Shown one piece after another: positions 42,946 to 51,486 of a stretch of DNA of 64,000 bases. The notes under the pieces are model-generated. The model had not been told where the DNA came from. It did no database searches and saw only the letters and a list, made by a program, of their open reading frames with translations. The DNA is from Paenibacillus stellifer (GTDB lineage Bacteria; Bacillota; Bacilli; Paenibacillales; Paenibacillaceae): contig NZ_CP009286.1 in the NCBI RefSeq assembly GCF_000758685.1, positions 2,572,501-2,636,500 on the forward strand. Reading direction: 5' to 3'. Position 1 is the stretch's first letter. Each line of letters opens with the position of its first letter. The position numbers and the translations under genes are program-made.

Positions 42946-44825
42946 CCGGGCTCAGGGAAGACCGGCCGGGTGCGTGCCGCGTCACAGTGCGGAGGCTAGC
43001 ACACGATTCCGGCGGAGACCGTTCTCAGGACCGGTCCGGCCGAAAGGCTGGTCACCCGCATGGCGGCCGGAGCCAGGCTAGCGGCAAGAGTCAGGCAAAC
43101 GGCAAGACCCATGCAAGCGGCAAGACCCATGCAAGCGGTAAAAGCCAGGCTGGCGGCAAGAGTCAGGCAAGCGGCAAGAGCCAGGCAAGCGGCAAGAACC
43201 ATGCAAGCGGTAAAAGCCAGGCTGGCGGCAAGAGCCAGGCAAGCGGCAAGAGTCAGGCAATCAGCCAGAGCCAGGCGAGCAGCCAGGGCAAGGCAGGCGG
43301 CGGTCAAGGCGGGGGCCGGAGTGGCAGCCGCAAGGGCGGTCAGGTACGGCCGGCTGCGGCATCCGGCGCAGCGTCCGCGAGATCCGGCGGCGGAGCCAGC
43401 GCCGGCGCTCGGACTGCAGCCCGCAGTGGAGGCAATCCGTCCGCAGGCATCAAGCCGGCCGGAGCGGGCAGACCCCGCGCAACGGCCAGGGAGACAGCGC
43501 TGGACGTGCTGCTCCGGGTGGAGCAGGAAGGCGCGTACAGCAATTTGCAGCTGAACAGCAGCCTGCAGAAGGCGGGATTAAGCCGCGAGGATGCGGGGCT
43601 TGCGACAGAGCTTGTCTACGGCACCCTGTCCCGGCTGAATACACTGGATTTCATGCTGGACCAGTTCGTCAGCAAAGGCGTCGCCAAGCTTCAGCCCTGG
43701 GTACGCTGTCTGCTTCGCATGAGTCTGTACCAGATCGTCTATCTGGACCGGATTCCTTCTCATGCCGCCGTCAACGAGGCTGTTAACTTGGCGAAGAAGC
43801 GCGGTCACCAGGGCATCTCCGGCATGGTGAACGGTGTGCTCCGCAGCGCACTGCGCACCGGCGAGCTGCCGGCGCTTCCATCCGGGCTGGACGAAGCGGA
43901 ACGGATTTCACTTGAGCATTCCCACCCCTTGTGGCTGGTGAAGGAATGGATCGGGCGCTTCGGCGCGGAGACCGCCGAAGCAATCTGCAGGGCGGACAAC
44001 GAGCCGCCGGCGGTCAGCGTGCGCGTCAACACGACGATGACGGCACGGGACAAGCTGCTCCTGGAGATGCGGGAGCAGGGGCTTGACGCATTTCCTTCGC
44101 AGCTGAGCCCCTTCGGTATTGTCGTCCGGGGTGGCGGCAATCTGGCGCTTAGCGACTGGTACCGGGACGGCGTCCTCTCGATTCAGGACGAAAGCTCTAT
44201 GCTGGTGGCGGAGGCGCTGTCGCCGGAGCCGGGCATGAAGGTGCTGGACTGCTGCTCGGCGCCGGGCGGCAAGACATCTCATATTGCGGAGCTGATGGAA
44301 GACCAGGGCAGCATAGTTGCCTGCGACCTGTATCCGCACAAGGCGGAGCTTGTGGCGCAGCAGGCAGAGCGGCTTGGACTCGGGTCGATCGAGACCATTG
44401 CTATAGATGCCTTGGAGCTTCCACAGCGGTATCCGGCCATGAGCTTTGACCGGATTCTGCTGGACGCTCCATGCACGGGGCTTGGTGTGATTCGGCGAAA
44501 ACCCGATCTGAAATGGAGCAAGACACCGGGAGACAGAATCGAAATCAGCCGTCTCCAGCGGAGACTGCTGAACGGCGCTGCGGAACTACTGAAGCCGGGC
44601 GGAATTCTCGTATACAGCACCTGTACAATCGGGAGCGCCGAGAACGAGGAGAACGTGAAGGACTTTCTGTCCAGCCATCCCGAATTCGTAAGTTCGGATC
44701 AAGATTCCCCGCTGGCTGAGCGGCTTGGCTCACTCTTGTCAGCCGATCAGCCGGGCATGCAAATTCTGCCCCAGCAATTCGGAAGCGACGGCTTCTATAT
44801 CGCCGTACTCAGGCGTTTAAGCTAG
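42942..44825 (+). CDS. rsmB: 16S rRNA (cytosine-967-C5)-methyltransferase with a repetitive basic N-terminal extension
   Basis: A 627-residue protein; usual RsmB is about 430-450. The core has a NusB-like RNA-binding domain (about 183-310, ETALDVLLRVEQEGAYSNLQ) and a Rossmann methyltransferase with the SAM site CCSAPGGK (437-444) and the two catalytic-type cysteines in DAPCTGLG (Cys511) and YSTCT (Cys561). Residues 1-180 are low complexity: ten hexapeptide units of the GKSQAS type (residues 48-107) and then Gly/Ala/Arg-rich sequence. The ATG overlaps the fmt stop (ATGA), but the ribosome site is weak, so the true start could lie downstream at a non-ATG codon within or after the repeats. Confidence 0.9.
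   Translation: MTGLREDRPGACRVTVRRLAHDSGGDRSQDRSGRKAGHPHGGRSQASGKSQANGKTHASGKTHASGKSQAGGKSQASGKSQASGKNHASGKSQAGGKSQASGKSQAISQSQASSQGKAGGGQGGGRSGSRKGGQVRPAAASGAASARSGGGASAGARTAARSGGNPSAGIKPAGAGRPRATARETALDVLLRVEQEGAYSNLQLNSSLQKAGLSREDAGLATELVYGTLSRLNTLDFMLDQFVSKGVAKLQPWVRCLLRMSLYQIVYLDRIPSHAAVNEAVNLAKKRGHQGISGMVNGVLRSALRTGELPALPSGLDEAERISLEHSHPLWLVKEWIGRFGAETAEAICRADNEPPAVSVRVNTTMTARDKLLLEMREQGLDAFPSQLSPFGIVVRGGGNLALSDWYRDGVLSIQDESSMLVAEALSPEPGMKVLDCCSAPGGKTSHIAELMEDQGSIVACDLYPHKAELVAQQAERLGLGSIETIAIDALELPQRYPAMSFDRILLDAPCTGLGVIRRKPDLKWSKTPGDRIEISRLQRRLLNGAAELLKPGGILVYSTCTIGSAENEENVKDFLSSHPEFVSSDQDSPLAERLGSLLSADQPGMQILPQQFGSDGFYIAVLRRLS
43083..43262 (+). repeat. 18-nt coding minisatellite in the 5' part of rsmB
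   Basis: Ten tandem 18-base units, consensus GGCAAGAGCCAGGCAAGC, encode Gly-Lys-(Ser/Thr/Asn)-(Gln/His)-Ala-(Ser/Gly). Units 3-6 and 7-10 form a higher-order duplication of 72 bases (THAS/NHAS, then SQAG, SQAS, SQAS/I). All units are in frame with rsmB. Confidence 0.9.
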
Positions 44826-44847
44826 CTGAATGTTCCCGCGAGGTGGG

Positions 44848-44866
44848 AAACCGCCGAGCGGGTTTT
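44848..44866 (+). terminator. Probable terminator after rsmB
   Basis: AAACCGC and GCGGGTTT arms with one bulge and a CGA loop, then T. A larger CCCGC/GCGGG pairing around it is also possible. Confidence 0.55.
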
Positions 44867-44967
44867 TGTGTGCGCCATGAGGGAGGTCATCTTGCGGTTT
44901 ACAGACTCAGCCCGAGGCGGCAAGCCGGGCGCCAACGCCCGCTCCTTATAGGGATTATGGTCTTTCT

Positions 44968-44996
44968 TTTACCGGTCCTTTGATTTATGTTAAAAT
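44968..44996 (+). promoter_or_regulatory. Possible promoter of rlmN
   Basis: TTTACC (44968-44973), a 17-base spacer and TAAAAT (44991-44996), after the rsmB terminator. Confidence 0.45.
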
Positions 44997-45049
44997 AGGC
45001 AGGATGATAAGTTCAGACAACAATAGAAAGATCAGGTGCGAGCATATTA

Positions 45050-46090
45050 ATGAAACCTTTAATATATGATTTAACATTGGAAGAGCTGTCCCAGTGGGCT
45101 AAAGAGAATAGCGAGCCGGCCTTCCGGGGCGGGCAGATTTTCGACTGGCTGTATGTCAAGCGGGTGAGCACTTTTGAAGAAATGAGCAATCTCCCGAAGG
45201 GCCTGCGGTCCAAGCTGGACGAGCAGTTCACTATCGACGGGCTGAAGGAAATCACCAAGCTGGAGTCGAAGGACGGTACGGTCAAGTTCCTGTTCGGTCT
45301 TCACGACGATCACGCGATCGAGACTGTTATTATGAAGCACAACTACGGCAACAGCGTCTGTGTCACTACACAGGTTGGCTGCCGAATCGGCTGCACGTTC
45401 TGCGCATCCACACTGGGCGGTCTGAAACGCGATCTTACTCCGGGTGAAATTGTGGCCCAGGTTGTGCGCTCCCAGCAAATTCTGGACGCCCGCGGCGAAC
45501 GGGTAAGCAGCATCGTTATCATGGGAACGGGCGAACCGTTCGAGAACTATGATGCGACCATGAAATTCCTTCGTCTAATGATTCACGAAAAAGGCCTGAA
45601 CATCGGGCAGCGGCATATTACGGTATCCACTAGCGGTATCGTGCCGAGCATTTATAAATTCGCGGAAGAAGATACCCAGATCAATCTGGCGATATCCATC
45701 CATGCTCCCAATGACACCCTTCGCTCCAAGCTTATGCCGGTTAACCGGCGCTATCCGTTTAATGATGTGATGGAGGCTCTCCGCTATTATCAGGCGAAGA
45801 CCGGACGCCGCATCAGCTTCGAGTACGCCCTCATCGGGGGCGTCAACGATCAGCCCGAGCACGCCCAGGAGCTGGCCGACGTTCTGAAGAGCATGCTGTG
45901 CCACGTCAATCTGATTCCTGTCAATCATGTGCCGGAGCGCAAGTATGTCCGCACATCCCGAAATGATATTTTTCAATTTCAGCGGATTTTGGCGGATAAT
46001 GGCGTGAATGTGACTATCAGACGGGAGCAGGGGCATGATATCGCCGCCGCATGCGGCCAGCTGCGCGCCAAACATATGGAGTTGAGGTGA
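45050..46090 (+). CDS. rlmN: Dual-specificity 23S rRNA/tRNA adenine-C2 methyltransferase
   Basis: A 346-residue radical SAM enzyme that methylates C2 of A2503 in 23S rRNA and of A37 in some tRNAs. The Fe-S cluster motif is CRIGCTFC (Cys111, 115, 118); a C-terminal catalytic cysteine is in [27 protein letters not shown] and [18 protein letters not shown] are family blocks. The ribosome site (AGGTG) is 13 bases from the ATG. The prpC gene starts 6 bases after the stop. Confidence 0.96.
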   Translation: MKPLIYDLTLEELSQWAKENSEPAFRGGQIFDWLYVKRVSTFEEMSNLPKGLRSKLDEQFTIDGLKEITKLESKDGTVKFLFGLHDDHAIETVIMKHNYGNSVCVTTQVGCRIGCTFCASTLGGLKRDLTPGEIVAQVVRSQQILDARGERVSSIVIMGTGEPFENYDATMKFLRLMIHEKGLNIGQRHITVSTSGIVPSIYKFAEEDTQINLAISIHAPNDTLRSKLMPVNRRYPFNDVMEALRYYQAKTGRRISFEYALIGGVNDQPEHAQELADVLKSMLCHVNLIPVNHVPERKYVRTSRNDIFQFQRILADNGVNVTIRREQGHDIAAACGQLRAKHMELR

Positions 46091-46096
46091 GGTCTT

Positions 46097-46873
46097 TTGA
46101 TCAATACGGTTCATGTCAGCGATATCGGACGGGTGCGCTCCGTCAATGAAGATTCGGTGTGGACCGGCTTAACCCGACACGGGTATACGCTGGCCATCAT
46201 CGCCGACGGCATGGGAGGCCATCTGGCGGGTGATACCGCCAGCCGGCTTGCGCTGGAGACGATACGCGGGGAACTGGAGGAATTGGCGCCGGGTCTCACT
46301 GGCGACGAGCTCAAAGATGCGCTCCTGAATGCGGTTATCAAGGCGAATGATACAGTCTTTGAACAAGCGGGCAGCGACGAACGCTATCATAACATGGGAA
46401 CGACTGTCGTATCCGTTCTGATGGGTGAACAGTCGGGATGTATCGGCCATATCGGCGACAGCAGGGCCTACATAATCAAGGATGGCAAGGCGGCGCAGCT
46501 TACCGAGGATCATACGCTGGTCAATGAACTGTTCAAGAACGGCCAGATCAGCCAGGAGGAGCTGGGCACCCACCCGCGCCGCAATGTGCTGATCCGCGCG
46601 CTTGGCACGGACCGGGAGATCCAGGTCGATCTGCTTCCCATTGAGCTGGGACCGGGAGAAGTGCTGCTCTTGTGCAGTGACGGCTTGAGCAATTTTGTCA
46701 GCGCCGAGCATCTGGGGAAGGTTGCCGGGCTGCAGGAGATTTCGCTAGAAGAACGGGCGGACCGATTACTACAGCTGGCACTGCTTGCCGGCGGCGGCGA
46801 TAATATCAGCGTCGCCATGTTGGAACATCAAGAGGAGGCCGCTGTGCCCGAATCAAAGGAGTGGGATAGATGA
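46097..46873 (+). CDS. prpC: PP2C-type Ser/Thr protein phosphatase (Stp/PrpC)
   Basis: A 258-residue PPM phosphatase that reverses PrkC phosphorylation. Metal-binding motifs: VNEDS near the start, ADGMGGH, GHIGDSRAYI, and CSDGLSNFV plus GGGDNISV at the end. It initiates at TTG 46097 after GAGGTGAGG. Its TGA overlaps the prkC ATG (46870-46873), coupling kinase and phosphatase. Confidence 0.95.
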   Translation: MINTVHVSDIGRVRSVNEDSVWTGLTRHGYTLAIIADGMGGHLAGDTASRLALETIRGELEELAPGLTGDELKDALLNAVIKANDTVFEQAGSDERYHNMGTTVVSVLMGEQSGCIGHIGDSRAYIIKDGKAAQLTEDHTLVNELFKNGQISQEELGTHPRRNVLIRALGTDREIQVDLLPIELGPGEVLLLCSDGLSNFVSAEHLGKVAGLQEISLEERADRLLQLALLAGGGDNISVAMLEHQEEAAVPESKEWDR

Positions 46874-49068
46874 TCGGTCACGAGTTGGGAGGCCGTTACC
46901 AAGTCATCGAGCGAATCGGTGGAGGCGGGATGGCTCTGGTCTACAGAGCGCATGATATTCTGCTAAACCGGAATGTCGCAATTAAAGTACTACGCAATCA
47001 ATTTGTACATGATGAAGAATTTATTCGCCGGTTTCGGCGCGAGGCCCAATCCGCCGCTTCCCTCTCACATCCCAATGTGGTCAGTATTTATGATGTAGGG
47101 CAGGAAGATGAAATTCATTATATTGTTATGGAGTATGTGGAAGGCAAGAATCTGAATGAAATTATCAAGGATAGAGCTCCGCTGCAGGTCGACGAAGCCG
47201 TGCGGATTGCGACCCAGATCTGCGATGCGCTGGACCACGCCCATCAGAACCAGATTATCCACCGGGATATTAAGCCGCATAATATTTTGATCGGCCGCAA
47301 CGGCCGGGTTAAGGTGACGGATTTCGGGATTGCCCGTGCCGTGACCTCGACGACGATTACCCAGACGGGATCGGTCGTTGGATCGGTTCATTACTTTTCT
47401 CCCGAGCATGCCAAGGGCGTGGCTACCGGAGAGAAGTCGGATCTCTATTCGCTTGGCATCGTCATTTATCAGATGCTGACCGGGAGCCTGCCTTTTCTCG
47501 GCGAGAGTCCCATCAGCGTGGCGCTGAAGCATCTCCAGGAGGAGTTCGAGGAGCCTCGCAAGCTGAACCCGATGATTCCACAAAGTGTGGAGAACATCAT
47601 TTTGAAATCGATGCGGAAAAATCCCGAGGAGCGGTACCAGTCAGCCAAGGAAATGCTCGATGACCTGGAGACCTGCCTGCTCCCGGAGCGGCGGAGCGAG
47701 CCCAAGCTGGCTTTTGTGGATGATGACGAGGACCGTACACGGGTGATGCCGGCAATCAAGCCGGTTCAGCGGAGCGGCGGTTCGAAGGGCCGCGATGAAG
47801 ACCGGATGGTCAAAGAAGCAAATATGCAGGTCAGGAGTAAAAAAGTATGGGGTAGGCCGGCACTGTGGATCGGACTGACGCTTATTCTGCTGCTGGCGAT
47901 GACCGGAGTTGTATGGTATGTGAATGCCAAGCTCGTTGTTCCCGATGTGAAGGTGCCCAAGCTGGTCAACCTGCAACTTGCTGATGCCAAAGCCAAGCTG
48001 ACCGAGGTCGGGCTGACGCTTGAGGAGCCGGTTACCAGCGAGTACAATCCGAACTTTGCCGAAGGTGTTGTGTTCGAGCAGAGCAAGGAACCGGATATGA
48101 CGGTCAAGAAGGGCAGCAGCATTGCGCTCAAGGTAAGCATCGCGAAACCTTTATCCTCTATGCCGGATTTGAAGGGACACACTTTCGATGAGGCCGTCAA
48201 GATCTTGACGGATCAGGGGGTCGACCCGAGCCGGATTACCCAGGACAGCGAATTCAGCTCGGATACGCCGGCAGGGCAGGTCATCCGTCAGAATCCGGTG
48301 TCGAACAGCCAGTACGACCCGGATACCGCTAACATCTCGATTGTTGTCAGCAAGGGGCAGGAGAGTGTGACAACGCCGGACTTGAGCGGCTTGACTCAGG
48401 ATGAAGCCAAAATCAAGCTGGAAGAAGCGGGACTTGAACTAGGTGAGGTTAAGACAGAATCCAGCTTCACGGTTGAGAAGGGCAAGGTAACGAAGCAGTG
48501 GCCATATGAAAAAGGCACCAGCGCGCCGCCCGGTGAGAAGATCACCATTTACCTGAGCAATGGATATCCGCCTGAAGCGCTTGAATATACGTTCAATCTT
48601 CCGGTATCTCCGGGTGAGGAAGGTAAGAAGACGAAGATCACGATCCAGTATGCGGATGCCCGCAATAATGGTGAGAACCAGGACTGGGGCACGCGCACGA
48701 TCAGCCGGACACAGGTGCTATCGGTGAATTTAGTGCTCGCTCCGAACAAGGATGGTGCGGTTACTGTATACAGAAACGGTGAATATTACGATACTTATAC
48801 CATCCCGTACAATGACGCCAAGAATGGAACGGTAGTGGTTCCGGAACCTTCACCGGTCAACCCTTCACCTTCTCCTTCACCGACTCAGACACCGACCGAA
48901 ACGCCTGTCAGCGTTGAACCGTCCGCCGATCCGGCTATGACTGCTCCTGCAAGCGAACAGCCGGCTGGCGATGATGCAGGTGGGGCCGGTGCGGAGACAG
49001 CGAGCGCTACAGTGGGCAACTCCGGAAAGGGACATGATAAAGGCAAGGGCAATGATAAGAAGCAGTAG
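46870..49068 (+). CDS. prkC: PASTA-domain Ser/Thr protein kinase PrkC
   Basis: A 732-residue membrane kinase. The kinase domain (about 8-270) shows GGGGMALVYRA, the ATP-binding Lys in NVAIKVL, HRDIKPHNIL and DFGIARA. A basic juxtamembrane stretch precedes one transmembrane helix (about 331-351). Outside lie three PASTA repeats (about 355-425, 426-498, 499-566) that sense muropeptides or lipid II, then a beta-rich module (570-655) and a Pro/Ser/Thr tail ending in HDKGKGNDKKQ. In spore formers it signals germination and cell wall status; targets include EF-G and RsgA (CpgA). Confidence 0.96.
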   Translation: MIGHELGGRYQVIERIGGGGMALVYRAHDILLNRNVAIKVLRNQFVHDEEFIRRFRREAQSAASLSHPNVVSIYDVGQEDEIHYIVMEYVEGKNLNEIIKDRAPLQVDEAVRIATQICDALDHAHQNQIIHRDIKPHNILIGRNGRVKVTDFGIARAVTSTTITQTGSVVGSVHYFSPEHAKGVATGEKSDLYSLGIVIYQMLTGSLPFLGESPISVALKHLQEEFEEPRKLNPMIPQSVENIILKSMRKNPEERYQSAKEMLDDLETCLLPERRSEPKLAFVDDDEDRTRVMPAIKPVQRSGGSKGRDEDRMVKEANMQVRSKKVWGRPALWIGLTLILLLAMTGVVWYVNAKLVVPDVKVPKLVNLQLADAKAKLTEVGLTLEEPVTSEYNPNFAEGVVFEQSKEPDMTVKKGSSIALKVSIAKPLSSMPDLKGHTFDEAVKILTDQGVDPSRITQDSEFSSDTPAGQVIRQNPVSNSQYDPDTANISIVVSKGQESVTTPDLSGLTQDEAKIKLEEAGLELGEVKTESSFTVEKGKVTKQWPYEKGTSAPPGEKITIYLSNGYPPEALEYTFNLPVSPGEEGKKTKITIQYADARNNGENQDWGTRTISRTQVLSVNLVLAPNKDGAVTVYRNGEYYDTYTIPYNDAKNGTVVVPEPSPVNPSPSPSPTQTPTETPVSVEPSADPAMTAPASEQPAGDDAGGAGAETASATVGNSGKGHDKGKGNDKKQ

Positions 49069-49122
49069 CTTCAATGCTATTCGGTTGGTTCCCGCCAAAT
49101 CGAGGAGAGGAAGGCTTAAACC

Positions 49123-50028
49123 ATGCCTGAAGGCATAATCGTCAAAGCTTTAAGCGGTTATTACTACGTGAGTCCGCTCCGAGAGGGAGAAATTGCCTCC
49201 GTAGATGAGCCTGTTCAATGCCGGGCCCGCGGGATATTCAAGAAAAGGGGCCAATCACCGCTTGTTGGAGATCGGGTTGTGTATTCGCTGACCGAGAACG
49301 GCGAAGGGACGGTTGACGAGATCGGCCCAAGAGAATCGGAGCTGATCCGTCCTCCGGTGGCAAATGTTCAGCTAGCCGTACTGCTGTTCTCAATCCGCGA
49401 GCCGGATCTGAATCTCCAGCTGCTCGATAAATTTCTGGTCCACATCGAGCATGCCGGTCTGGAGACCTTGATCGTGCTGACCAAACGGGATCTTGCAGAA
49501 GACGAAGAGGAAGGAACGGCACTTGTGAAGCGACTGTACGAAGAGATCGGTTACGAAGTGCTTGTGACCAGCTCGCGTACAGGTGATGGCAGCGAGGAGC
49601 TGCGGAGGAAGCTTGAAGGCAGGGTCAGCGTGTTCGCCGGCCAGTCGGGCGTCGGCAAATCCTCGATGCTTAACCGGATTGTTCCGGGGCTTACGCTGGA
49701 GACGAGCGAAATCAGCCTGCGGCTTGGCCGCGGGCGGCATACGACGCGCCATGTAGAGCTTATGGATATCGGCGGCGGGGGATATGTAGCCGATACGCCG
49801 GGCTTCAGCCAGCTGGATTTCCTGGAGCTGGGCGTGGAGGAGCTTTCCTCCTGCTTCCGGGAATTCATCTCTTACTCCGAGGAATGCAAATTCCGCGGCT
49901 GCACTCATACCCATGAACCCGGCTGCCGGGTTGTCGAAGCCGTGGAGAACGGGGAGATCGCAGACAGCCGCTACCAGCATTACAAGCTGTTCTTCAATGA
50001 AATGAAAGACAAGAAGCGGAGGTACTAA
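49123..50028 (+). CDS. rsgA: Ribosome small subunit-dependent GTPase A
   Basis: A 301-residue circularly permuted GTPase (CpgA, YloQ) acting late in 30S assembly. An OB-fold N-terminus (IIVKALSGYYYV) is followed by permuted G motifs: TKRDL (G4) comes first, then GQSGVGKSS (G1, about 173-181) and DTPGF (G3). A zinc-binding C-terminal part has CKFRGCTHTHEPGC. In Bacillus it is a PrkC substrate; here it follows prkC directly. Confidence 0.96.
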   Translation: MPEGIIVKALSGYYYVSPLREGEIASVDEPVQCRARGIFKKRGQSPLVGDRVVYSLTENGEGTVDEIGPRESELIRPPVANVQLAVLLFSIREPDLNLQLLDKFLVHIEHAGLETLIVLTKRDLAEDEEEGTALVKRLYEEIGYEVLVTSSRTGDGSEELRRKLEGRVSVFAGQSGVGKSSMLNRIVPGLTLETSEISLRLGRGRHTTRHVELMDIGGGGYVADTPGFSQLDFLELGVEELSSCFREFISYSEECKFRGCTHTHEPGCRVVEAVENGEIADSRYQHYKLFFNEMKDKKRRY

Positions 50029-50033
50029 CTAAG

Positions 50034-50693
50034 ATGATCAAGATTGCTCCATCTCTGTTGTCGGCGGATTTTGCCGCTCTGGGCGCTGAAGTGGCCGAAG
50101 CACAGGCCTCCGGTGCGGACTGGATTCATGTCGATGTAATGGATGGCCATTTTGTGCCCAACATTACGCTCGGACCGCCGATCGTCAAGGCGGTCAAGGC
50201 TCATACGACCCTTCCGCTTGACGTTCATCTCATGATCGAGAAGCCGGAGCTCTACATCTCCGATTTTGTCGCAGCCGGCGCGGGGGTCATCACGGTTCAC
50301 GCCGAAGCGTGCGTGCATCTGCACCGGGTGATTCATCAGATCAAGGAACATGGGATATTGGCAGGTGTGGCAATCAATCCGGCAACCCCTGCTTCTGCGA
50401 TTAAGGAAATTTTGGGTGATGTTGATCTGGTGCTTGTGATGACGGTCAATCCGGGCTTTGGCGGACAAGCCTTTATTCCGGGGACGATGAATAAAATCCG
50501 GGAGATCCGTAATTGGGCGAATGCAATCGGCCATGATCTTCGCATTGAGGTTGACGGGGGAATCTCCGAGTCTACGGCCCCGCTCGTTGCAGAGGCAGGC
50601 GCCGACGTGCTGGTTGCCGGCAATGCCGTATTCGGCCGCAAGGACCGGGCAGCGGCGATATCTGCGATACGCGCGGCGGCGGAGAACCGCTGA
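50034..50693 (+). CDS. rpe: Ribulose-5-phosphate 3-epimerase
   Basis: A 219-residue TIM barrel of the pentose phosphate pathway. APSLLSADFA, HVDVMDGHFVPN, DVHLMI, MTVNPGFGGQ and EVDGGI are the metal and phosphate-binding motifs. It starts 5 bases after rsgA with GAAGCGGAGG upstream. In Bacillus thiN follows; it is absent here. Confidence 0.97.
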   Translation: MIKIAPSLLSADFAALGAEVAEAQASGADWIHVDVMDGHFVPNITLGPPIVKAVKAHTTLPLDVHLMIEKPELYISDFVAAGAGVITVHAEACVHLHRVIHQIKEHGILAGVAINPATPASAIKEILGDVDLVLVMTVNPGFGGQAFIPGTMNKIREIRNWANAIGHDLRIEVDGGISESTAPLVAEAGADVLVAGNAVFGRKDRAAAISAIRAAAENR

Positions 50694-50753
50694 CCGCGGC
50701 AAATTTTGGGCGCCTCTCATAAGGTATAGGCCAAGTTGCAGCCGCATAGATAT

Positions 50754-50788
50754 GGTTACATGAGCAGGAATCTCATGTAGCCTTTTTT
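50754..50788 (+). terminator. Intrinsic terminator after rpe
   Basis: Eleven-base arms GGTTACATGAG and CTCATGTAGCC with one G-T pair, followed by six T. Confidence 0.85.
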
Positions 50789-50830
50789 GCGTGGAGAGAA
50801 AAGGCTGCAGCACTGATCGGAGGGTGAAAT

Positions 50831-50911
50831 ATGAAATTTTATACATTCAAGCTGCCAAAATTTTTGGGTGGATTTGTGAAGGCGATCTTGAATACTTTTC
50901 AGAAAAACTGA
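50831..50911 (+). CDS. spoVM: Stage V sporulation protein M (26 residues)
   Basis: A 26-codon gene reading MKFYTFKLPKFLGG at its start and ending FQKN, closely matching the amphipathic helix of SpoVM, including the helix-breaking Pro9. SpoVM senses membrane curvature, settles on the forespore outer membrane and anchors SpoIVA to start coat assembly. CGGAGGG lies 6 bases before the ATG, and the gene sits between rpe and rpmB exactly as in Bacillus. A sigma-E promoter is expected; a TATAGG (50725) and CATAGATA (50745) pair is only a weak candidate. Own terminator follows. Confidence 0.95.
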   Translation: MKFYTFKLPKFLGGFVKAILNTFQKN

Positions 50912-50941
50912 CGGAAGGCAATACAATAGGGGAACATGAAA

Positions 50942-50976
50942 AAAAGCACCTTACGAAATGTAAAGGGTGCTTTTTG
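50942..50976 (+). terminator. Intrinsic terminator after spoVM
   Basis: Arms AAAGCACCTTA and TAAAGGGTGCTTT with a 7-base loop and T run. Confidence 0.82.
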
Positions 50977-51026
50977 AAATATAAGAGACTATAGGCGCTA
51001 GCTTATAAAGAATCTTATATTTGACG

Positions 51027-51068
51027 AGAAACGCTCGGGCGTCTAATAAGACGCCGACAGGCGTTTCT
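51027..51068 (-). terminator. Probable terminator of rpmB
   Basis: Outer arms AGAAACGC/GCGTTTCT and inner arms GGGCGTC/GACGCC. It lies just downstream of the minus-strand rpmB; the T run on that strand is weak. Confidence 0.6.
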
Positions 51069-51106
51069 GCTAGTTGAAATTCATAATGGAAGCGGTAAGC
51101 AGCGAA

Positions 51107-51295
51107 TTATACGCGCTCAACTTTACCGGATTTCAGGGCACGGGTGCTTACGTATACACGCTTCGGTTTGCCATTCACCAGAACGCGAACCTTCTGAACG
51201 TTAACTCCCCAGGAGCGACGGTTGCGGTTGTTGGCATGGGATACGTGGTTACCGCTGCTCGGTTTCTTGCCAGTTACAGCACATTTACGGGACAT
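51107..51295 (-). CDS. rpmB: 50S ribosomal protein L28
   Basis: A 62-residue protein, [16 protein letters not shown] at the start and [14 protein letters not shown] at the end. It has only one cysteine, so it is the zinc-free (C-) form. Two ATGs are adjacent; the second (51295) has the better spacing to AAGGAGG and gives the family N-terminus. It faces against the surrounding operon, as in Bacillus, and has its own promoter. Confidence 0.96.
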   Translation of the reverse strand: MSRKCAVTGKKPSSGNHVSHANNRNRRSWGVNVQKVRVLVNGKPKRVYVSTRALKSGKVERV

Positions 51296-51343
51296 CATTA
51301 CACCTCCTTATTGCTTTCACCTGCAATAAAACAATACCTGACT

Positions 51344-51373
51344 ATAATATCACAATGAAAAATGCTTCGTCAA
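51344..51373 (-). promoter_or_regulatory. Sigma-A promoter of rpmB
   Basis: On the minus strand: TTGACG (51373-51368), an 18-base spacer and TATTAT (51349-51344). Confidence 0.65.
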
Positions 51374-51486
51374 CAGACCCAAAAACATTTATTTCTCTCA
51401 GCCGTTATAGTACAATATAGATTAGTGCATTATGTCCTATTTGGGTTAATGATGCAAGGCAAGAAGGTTAGGAAGGGGAATTCTCA

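Noticed and set aside
43083..43262. Regular short repeats that could suggest a CRISPR array
   Set aside because: The 18-nt units are directly adjacent with no spacers, and they stay in frame with rsmB.
42996..43307. Hydrophobic-looking Ala/Leu/Cys repeats on the minus strand
   Set aside because: Complement of the rsmB minisatellite; repetition comes from the DNA repeat, not from a protein.
50791..50994. A 67-codon plus-strand frame across the spoVM locus
   Set aside because: It is in a different frame from spoVM, runs through the spoVM terminator and has no supported start.
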